A stretch of 12,150 nucleotides of DNA from Deltaproteobacteria bacterium (GTDB lineage: Bacteria > Desulfobacterota > Syntrophia > Syntrophales > UBA2210), in the NCBI GenBank assembly GCA_016935875.1, contig JAFGQD010000193.1, positions 1 through 12,150 on the forward strand, read 5' to 3'. Positions 7,220 through 12,150 of the stretch are shown in pieces; position 1 is the stretch's first letter; every line of letters begins with the position of its first letter. A program made the position numbers and the translations under genes. The notes beneath the pieces were generated by a model. That model had not been told where the DNA came from. It saw only the letters and a program-made list of their open reading frames with translations, and did not search any database.

Positions 7220-7232
7220 CCTTATTCCTCAT
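7212..7232 (-). other. Seven-codon upstream ORF overlapping the dsrJ start
   Basis: In the dsrK-dsrJ gap an ATG at 7232 preceded by GGAGACC opens a frame of six residues (MRNKDA) ending in TGA at 7212-7214, out of frame with and overlapping the dsrJ ATG at 7219. It could couple translation to dsrJ or be chance. No function can be claimed. Confidence 0.2.
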
Positions 7233-7306
7233 GGTCTCCTTCAATGCATACGTACGATTACAAAATTACTCAGGCATTGACCAAGCTCAGCCGATCCTTT
7301 GAGGGC

Positions 7307-8929
7307 TTAGTCTTCATCAGTATCTTCCGATTCAAATCCCTTCAAAGGTCTCAAACGCAAATCTGTCTTCCTCTCGGACTCCTCCGGAAATATCAGGGCA
7401 TTTGCGACCATCTCATGTATGCCGATCACATCTACTTCCGGGACCCAGTATTCCAAAAGGGGTGGGAAAACAGCCCTGTCAACGGCACAGATGCAGCTGA
7501 GGTGATTCACCCCATATTTTTCATGGACGTATCGAACAGCGTTTGCCCGGGGAAGACCGCCTCGCATCCTCAGCTCCAGGTTTTCATCCGCGTTTAAGCC
7601 GCTCCCGCTCCCGCAGCAGAATGTCTTCTCCCGGATCGTATCCTCGGGCATCTCATAAAAGTTGTTGCAAACATTGTGTATGATGTATCGCGGTTCTTCA
7701 AAAAACCCGAATGCCCTGGCGGGATTACAGGAATCATGGAAGGTCGGTATGATATGGTCATTTCTCGACTTATCCAGTTTTAATTTTCCATTCTTGATAA
7801 GATCAGCGGTAAATTCACAGATGTGAACCATCTTTGTCGTTTGTGCGTTCTCAAACTTTGTGCCCGTTATGGGAGAAACCGGTTCCTCAAGGAAATCGGC
7901 AGGCCCGTTCCAGGTATCCATATACTGGTTGATAACCCGCCACATATGACCGCATTCTCCTCCGAGGATCCATTTTACCCCCAGCCTTCGGGCCTCGGAG
8001 TATATCTTGTAGTTTAATCTCTTTCCCATTTCATGGGAGCCAAAGTATCCGAAGTTTCCACCTTCCGCCGCGTAACCGCTGAGGGTAGAGTCGAGACCCA
8101 GATACTCAAAGAGCAGGAGATACCCCATAAAGGTGTAGGTTCCGGGATCTGCAAAATAGTCCCCTGAGGGAGCTACAAAGAGGATTTCTGCACCCTTTCT
8201 GTTAAAGTCGGGATGAGGCCGTATGCCGGTAATCTCTTCGCACTCGTCACAGAAAAAATCGACGGTATCCTTAAACGCGTGGGGTGGAGCCCCTATATGA
8301 CTGCCTGTCGTATAGCAGCTGCCGACAGAGGCCATGATCCATTCTATGTTGATTCCGACCGAGCTGAGAAGCTCTCTTCCGAGTATCGTCATCTCTGCCA
8401 TATCAATACCATACGGACAAAAAACGGAACAGCGCCGACACTCACTGCACTGGTAGAGATAATAAAACAATTCCTTCAGGACATCTTCGGTAAGATCCCG
8501 TGCGCCGGCAAGTTTTCCGAAAAGTTTACCCGATGTCGTGAAATACCTCCGGTATATCGATCTCAGGAGTTCGGCCCTGAGAACCGGCATGTTTTTGGGA
8601 TCTCCACCACCGATAAAATAGTGGCACTTGTCGGCGCATGCGCCGCATCGTACACAGATATCCATAAAGAGCCTGAAAGAACGGAATCTGTTGAGCCGGT
8701 CTTCAAATGCCTTCAGGAAGATCTCTTTCCAGTTTTCGGGCAGATTCCAGTCATCATCGGTTACCGACCACCTGCGGGGATATGGATAGTCAAGAATTTC
8801 AAGCCACTTGGGTAAAGCCGCATTACAATATGCACCCGCTTTGAATTCAGCCTTGTTGTCCATCCATGGTTGATCCGGAGGCTTGGATTCTATCTGTATC
8901 AATTCTACCGGCTTCGGCACGCTCGCCAT
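7307..8929 (-). CDS. dsrK: DsrK, HdrD-like iron-sulfur catalytic subunit
   Basis: 540 residues, soluble, cytoplasmic side. DsrK is the catalytic subunit of DsrMKJOP and is thought to reduce the DsrC trisulfide, with electrons supplied through DsrM. Two ferredoxin-type [4Fe-4S] motifs are seen: C92, C95, C98, C102 and C161, C164, C167, C171. The C-terminal CCG-type domain carries C401 (HDSCNPAR), C438-C439 (FCCG) and C479/C481; the final CxxC of HdrD-type proteins is replaced by C481-AV-D484. The ECGH element at 325-328 belongs to the degenerate first CCG repeat. A GAGGAG ribosome binding site precedes the ATG. An 87-base gap separates the stop from dsrJ, the loosest junction inside the dsr set. 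Length matches known DsrK. Confidence 0.93.
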   Translation of the reverse strand: MASVPKPVELIQIESKPPDQPWMDNKAEFKAGAYCNAALPKWLEILDYPYPRRWSVTDDDWNLPENWKEIFLKAFEDRLNRFRSFRLFMDICVRCGACADKCHYFIGGGDPKNMPVLRAELLRSIYRRYFTTSGKLFGKLAGARDLTEDVLKELFYYLYQCSECRRCSVFCPYGIDMAEMTILGRELLSSVGINIEWIMASVGSCYTTGSHIGAPPHAFKDTVDFFCDECEEITGIRPHPDFNRKGAEILFVAPSGDYFADPGTYTFMGYLLLFEYLGLDSTLSGYAAEGGNFGYFGSHEMGKRLNYKIYSEARRLGVKWILGGECGHMWRVINQYMDTWNGPADFLEEPVSPITGTKFENAQTTKMVHICEFTADLIKNGKLKLDKSRNDHIIPTFHDSCNPARAFGFFEEPRYIIHNVCNNFYEMPEDTIREKTFCCGSGSGLNADENLELRMRGGLPRANAVRYVHEKYGVNHLSCICAVDRAVFPPLLEYWVPEVDVIGIHEMVANALIFPEESERKTDLRLRPLKGFESEDTDED

Positions 8930-8932
8930 TTT

Positions 8933-9976
8933 TTACTCCTCTAAATCTATATCTTTTTCCAGTGGTATCCCAGCCTTCTTCATCTGTTTCCTGTACAGGT
9001 CTTCCTGTTCCATGTATGAAAAAAGTATTGGCGTATATTCCCAGGGGTTGACATGTCGTACCCAGCGATTGTTACCGGCCATATTTCTTGTTACACTAAA
9101 GAAAACACCTGGCATATGCATCAATTTACTGAATGGGAAATAGGCAAAAAGAACGCTTACCAGAAAGAGATGGATATAAAATATTGCGCCGATCCCATCC
9201 GGTATCGTGGGATGAAACGTGGCCAGGCCCAAAGTCAGCTCCTTCACGGCCACCATATCAACCCGGTAAAAATATCTCATGAGGATCCCGGTAATGCCGA
9301 TACCAAGTATTAAAAAGAGGGGAAAATAATCGGAAGCAAGGGAGATGTACCGTAATTTTATATCAAGCATTCTCCTGAGAAGGAGATATATTGCTGAGAT
9401 CAAAAGGATTATGCCGCTTACATAGGTGGTGGGCGTGGAAAGGATGAAAAAGCCGTCTACGCTTTCAATGAGATTTACAAAGGAGGGTGAGGTCTCCATA
9501 AACAGCCGGAGATGCCGGAGCAGAATAATAAGAAAAGAGTAGTGAAATGCCAATGCCCCGATCCAGAGCCATTTGTTCGACCAGTAGATCAGCTTTCCTC
9601 CCTCGGGATATTTCTGCCATGGCCGTAACTCCATTCGCATGTTCCTGAAAAGGCTCCTGAAGAAGACGATTTCCATAAACATCCTGCCGATGACATATAA
9701 CATGCTCTCGGGATTCTCGAATTTATCTCTGATTGTCCTCTTGACCCACGGGAGGGTCTTGTTCTGTCCGCATGTTGTGGGTACACGGTATGGAACGGGC
9801 GTACGGGCCCATTTCAAGATTTGATTGATGACACCGCCTAAGAACGCAATAAAAGCCAGGTATGGTATGATGATTCCAAAGAACGCCTCCAATCCGGCCC
9901 TAACTCCCAAGTAGGGAATGAAAAGAAGCGCTACGACGGCAAAAAGTGAAAAGTAGTAGGCATGAATAAAATTCAT
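8933..9976 (-). CDS. dsrM: DsrM, cytochrome b subunit of the sulfite-reduction-associated membrane complex
   Basis: 347 residues with a NarI-like cytochrome b domain. DsrM binds two b hemes and exchanges electrons with menaquinol and DsrK. Four histidines are spaced like the NarI heme ligands: H145 and H155 (10 apart) and H269 and H287 (18 apart). An N-terminal extension with helices at about 7-24 and 31-54 precedes the segment with C69-GQNK and LPW, then GRMFMEIVFFRSLFRN (97-112), which is characteristic of DsrM. Five NarI-type helices follow. The C-terminal tail (RWVRHVNPW and an acidic end) is also typical. A GGAG lies about 9 bases before the ATG. The stop is 3 bases before dsrK, and the dsrK ribosome binding site lies inside the last codons of dsrM. 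Confidence 0.93.
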   Translation of the reverse strand: MNFIHAYYFSLFAVVALLFIPYLGVRAGLEAFFGIIIPYLAFIAFLGGVINQILKWARTPVPYRVPTTCGQNKTLPWVKRTIRDKFENPESMLYVIGRMFMEIVFFRSLFRNMRMELRPWQKYPEGGKLIYWSNKWLWIGALAFHYSFLIILLRHLRLFMETSPSFVNLIESVDGFFILSTPTTYVSGIILLISAIYLLLRRMLDIKLRYISLASDYFPLFLILGIGITGILMRYFYRVDMVAVKELTLGLATFHPTIPDGIGAIFYIHLFLVSVLFAYFPFSKLMHMPGVFFSVTRNMAGNNRWVRHVNPWEYTPILFSYMEQEDLYRKQMKKAGIPLEKDIDLEE

Positions 9977-10006
9977 GTATCTGCACTCCGTACTGCAATA
10001 TTTTTT

Positions 10007-10540
10007 CTATCGATCGTTACAGTCTGTTGCTTCTTCCAGGTCAACAGCCAATCCAGCCATTCGCAACAACCCGCCTACTCTGTTTTTCGCGTCTTTCACC
10101 TTTAACTCAAAGAGTTTCTCGCGGTGTTTCATGTATACATCAAAGGAGATAAAAGTCAACTCATCCAATTTGGATTCGAAACGCAATAACTCGTCAGCCA
10201 TATGGTCTTCTTCCGGATCGCCTTTCAACTCCTCCCTGACAATTTTCTTCAGAAGAGAAATAAAGGAAACAGATTCGGAAGGAGAAAGCTCCTGAACAGC
10301 CATTATCTTGACGATATTGCTAAGGAAAGGAGAAATGTCGACAGGACTCTTCCCCTGCGAAAGGGCGTCATATATGCCTGTTATTCCCTCAGAGATCTGG
10401 TATGCAATCGGATTACTAAATCTGTCCTTTTCACTCTTGAAAAATATCGAAGTCTCCGGCGGATACCCTTCCAGTATCATGGTAAACCACGTATCTAAAA
10501 GCTTTGTCCTTTTCTTCAACAGAAGATTTTCTATACCCAT
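10007..10540 (-). CDS. Stand-alone RsbRD N-terminal-type sensor domain protein
   Basis: 177 residues, mostly predicted helix, no membrane segment. The N-terminus (LLKKRTKLLDTWFTMILEGY, about 7-26), the following SNPIAYQIS (42-50) and EGITGIYDAL resemble the N-terminal non-heme-globin-like domain of RsbT co-antagonists (RsbRD_N). In stressosome proteins that domain senses signals ahead of a STAS domain, but no STAS domain is present here: the protein ends in a charged helix (about 136-162) and a short acidic tail. It lies 30 bases before dsrM and after a candidate promoter, so it is probably the first gene of the dsr transcript. Its ribosome binding site is weak. The role is unknown; a regulator or assembly factor of the complex is inference. 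The domain call is from recalled family sequence only. Confidence 0.7.
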   Translation of the reverse strand: MGIENLLLKKRTKLLDTWFTMILEGYPPETSIFFKSEKDRFSNPIAYQISEGITGIYDALSQGKSPVDISPFLSNIVKIMAVQELSPSESVSFISLLKKIVREELKGDPEEDHMADELLRFESKLDELTFISFDVYMKHREKLFELKVKDAKNRVGGLLRMAGLAVDLEEATDCNDR

Positions 10541-10572
10541 ATCCGCACCACGAGCTCAATTCGTTGAAATTG

Positions 10573-10600
10573 AATATCCTAATGGACGTGCCGTTGTCAA
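10573..10600 (-). promoter_or_regulatory. Candidate sigma-70-type promoter for the dsr operon
   Basis: On the minus strand a perfect TTGACA (10600-10595) is followed after 16 bases by GATATT (10578-10573), a 4/6 match to the -10 consensus. Transcription would begin about 25 bases before the ATG at 10540. The position, in the 141-base gap between ccsB and the RsbRD-type gene, fits a separate start for the dsrMKJOP transcript. This is a by-eye match with no experimental support; read-through from resB-ccsB is equally possible, because no clear terminator is visible after ccsB. Confidence 0.35.
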
Positions 10601-10681
10601 TAGCGAAACACCCATGAAGTTAAAATGAGTAGTGTAGAGTACCCTCAAAATTCCCGCCATACAATGCACCGAAACAAACAA

Positions 10682-11494
10682 TCAAAGATAGCTGTGGAGC
10701 CCCGAGAGGACATAATTTACACCAAGGTATGTAAAAATAACCGCCAGAAAGCCCAGGACAGAAATCAGGGACATCCTCACTCCCTTCCACCTCCCGATAA
10801 GGCGTGCATGAAGGAATGTTCCATAGATCAACCATGTTATCAATGACCATGTCTCTTTCGGGTCCCATTCCCAATATCTTCCCCAGGCGCGATCGGCCCA
10901 TGCAGCTCCTGTAATGATTCCCAGGGTCAGCAGCACAAAACCTATCGATATCATCTTGTATGTGACTTCCTCCCAAAAATCTCTGTCAGCCGACACACGG
11001 ATCTTCAGGCTTATCAGATAGAAAACACTTGCCCCGAAAGATATGGCAAAACAGGCATAGGCAAGAAAAGAACTGATGACATGGCTTATAAGCCAGTTAC
11101 TTTGAAGCGCGGGAATAAGGGGTTGTATTTCGTACGCCACCTGTCCCGACAAAGACGCGTATGCCAATAAAAGAAAGGCAAGGAATGAGGCAAACATACC
11201 GATAAGACTGTGTTTGTAGCGCCTGATCAAAAGCAGGTAGACAAAAACAATAGTCCAGGAAAAGAAGACGAGTGATTCATAAAAATTGGAGAGTGGAGCA
11301 TGCCCGATCCCCAGATGATAAGACATGACCCACCTGAAAACAACGGCTATCGTATGAAACGCAAATCCTGAACATACAAGTACCGTCGCCGACCGGTCCG
11401 CAAATCTCTTACGAAAAGCAAGAGAAATAAGATAGAAGAACGCAGAAAAAAAATAGATGAATGTTGTAACACTGAGTATATAGGTATCGTTCAA
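10682..11494 (-). CDS. ccsB: CcsB/ResC (CcsA family) heme handling protein, System II
   Basis: 270 residues, about eight membrane helices. The tryptophan-rich WWD-type heme motif of the CcsA/CcmC/CcmF superfamily is at about 198-222 (AWADRAWGRYWEWDPKETWS). It is flanked by the histidines expected for heme ligation: H138 (SHV) and H267 (LHSY) on the outer side, and H47 and H229 within helices. With ResB it forms the System II cytochrome c synthase. The start is TTG at 11494, two bases after the resB stop. No ATG or GTG alternative fits, an in-frame stop lies just upstream, and the ribosome binding site is weak, which suggests translational coupling to resB. The natural client in this locus is the triheme DsrJ. 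Length and motif are normal for the family. Confidence 0.92.
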   Translation of the reverse strand: MNDTYILSVTTFIYFFSAFFYLISLAFRKRFADRSATVLVCSGFAFHTIAVVFRWVMSYHLGIGHAPLSNFYESLVFFSWTIVFVYLLLIRRYKHSLIGMFASFLAFLLLAYASLSGQVAYEIQPLIPALQSNWLISHVISSFLAYACFAISFGASVFYLISLKIRVSADRDFWEEVTYKMISIGFVLLTLGIITGAAWADRAWGRYWEWDPKETWSLITWLIYGTFLHARLIGRWKGVRMSLISVLGFLAVIFTYLGVNYVLSGLHSYL

Positions 11495-11496
11495 AA

Positions 11497-12150
11497 CTAA
11501 TTACCCCGATCCAATTTTCCTAACAACATATCAAGTTTTTCTCTAAAGGCCTCTTTTCTTTTGCTCGTACTGGACGCTATATTGATTTCACAACCTTCTT
11601 TCAGATGGGAAATCCTCACCCATATCCTTTCATGAACGGCAAAGAAATTAATAATAAATCCGGAGAAGAAAAGCATAAAGCCGATCCAGATCAATGGTGC
11701 TCCGGGATTTTTTGTGATCCTGAGTCCGGTATAATACTGCCTCTTGAAATCCTTCAGCCTGAAGTCGAAATCGCCCTTTTCGGATTCCTCAATCACTCCG
11801 TCTTTGGAGATCCAGAATATTCTGTGCGGTTCCCCTTGCTCAATCAGCGCCCCCAGAACGGCTGGGCCGTGCCCCTGATGATCGGAATTAAATTTACCTA
11901 TCACGAGACAGGATTCACTTCCTGGAAGAGGGGTTTTTCCCATAATGCCCGTTTTAAGAATAGCTTCTTCCCCGGTAGCGCTATTCCTCACTGCAATAAG
12001 GGCGTAGCTTTCCCCTGCCATACCGTAGTTGGCCTGGTAGAATTTCAGCCCCTTATACTGAAAAGGATGATTGACTCTGACTGGGGCGGAGAGAATATGT
12101 TTCCCTCTTTCCAGTATGCTCAGATCGGACCGATATTCTCTGGGAAGACC
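11497..12150 (-). CDS. resB: ResB-like cytochrome c biogenesis protein, C-terminal part (partial at window edge)
   Basis: The reading frame is open to the right edge, so only the last 217 residues are seen; the true start lies outside the window. ResB (Ccs1) is the membrane partner of CcsA/ResC in System II cytochrome c maturation, where the pair moves heme outward and attaches it to apocytochromes. Visible support is the family-like stretch with VNHPF, QYKGLKFYQANYG near the edge, a long extracytoplasmic region, then one hydrophobic helix (around GAPLIWIGFMLFFSGFIINF) followed by HERIWVRI and a charged cytoplasmic tail. This is the normal end of ResB. The stop is only 2 bases before the TTG of ccsB, so the two are co-translated. 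The assignment rests on recalled family sequence and on the neighbour. Confidence 0.88.
   Translation of the reverse strand, partial: GLPREYRSDLSILERGKHILSAPVRVNHPFQYKGLKFYQANYGMAGESYALIAVRNSATGEEAILKTGIMGKTPLPGSESCLVIGKFNSDHQGHGPAVLGALIEQGEPHRIFWISKDGVIEESEKGDFDFRLKDFKRQYYTGLRITKNPGAPLIWIGFMLFFSGFIINFFAVHERIWVRISHLKEGCEINIASSTSKRKEAFREKLDMLLGKLDRGN

Noticed and set aside
8213..8815. 200-codon plus-strand frame opposite dsrK
   Set aside because: Antisense shadow of dsrK; no recognisable domain.
10620..10976. 118-codon minus-strand frame inside ccsB
   Set aside because: Out-of-frame shadow of ccsB, whose WWD motif and histidines fix the real frame.
1..12150. CRISPR array, tRNA, rRNA or insertion sequence
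   Set aside because: No regularly spaced repeats, no tRNA-like cloverleaf, no rRNA sequence and no transposase frame were seen; gene order and composition look vertically maintained.

Overview
The window looks like chromosomal DNA of an anaerobic sulfur- or sulfate-metabolising bacterium of the Desulfobacterota (former Deltaproteobacteria). The main reason is a complete dsrMKJOP set, the membrane redox complex that serves dissimilatory sulfite reduction. Base composition is moderate, by eye a little under 50% G+C. Every convincing gene is on the minus strand, so the locus reads from high to low coordinates. I cannot name a genus. Neither dsrAB nor dsrC is inside the window.

Region by region in transcription order: (1) 12150-10682 holds the end of resB and a complete ccsB (resC), the two membrane proteins of System II cytochrome c maturation. 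(2) 10681-10541 is a short gap with a plausible promoter. (3) 10540-4436 is a tight gene string: a stand-alone RsbRD-type helical sensor domain, dsrM (cytochrome b), dsrK (HdrD-like iron-sulfur protein), dsrJ (triheme cytochrome c), dsrO (periplasmic ferredoxin-like), dsrP (NrfD-like membrane subunit) and an unrecognised 108-residue soluble protein. (4) 4435-4057 is the longest non-coding stretch. (5) 4056-1541 holds a second NarI-like/HdrD-like pair resembling HmcE-HmcF or TmcC-TmcB, followed by a small 2[4Fe-4S] ferredoxin. (6) 1308-1 holds a stand-alone PocR-type ligand-binding domain and the N-terminal membrane half of a spermidine-synthase-like fusion protein that runs off the left edge.

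Taken together, the locus can build a complete electron conduit. ResB/CcsB attach the hemes that DsrJ needs. DsrJ/O/P handle electrons on the periplasmic side and at the quinone pool, and DsrM/K pass electrons between menaquinol and a cytoplasmic thiol/disulfide partner, by family DsrC-trisulfide. The downstream pair repeats the cytochrome b plus HdrD-like theme without any periplasmic cytochrome, next to a soluble ferredoxin. This suggests a second quinone/thiol/ferredoxin junction. The two stand-alone sensor-like domains (RsbRD-type and PocR-type) at the two ends of the redox genes, and the unknown protein directly after dsrP, are the least explained parts.

Several starts were set from ribosome binding sites: dsrO begins in a 4-base ATGA overlap with dsrJ, the 108-residue gene begins at GTG, and the HmcF/TmcB-like gene and ccsB begin at TTG.
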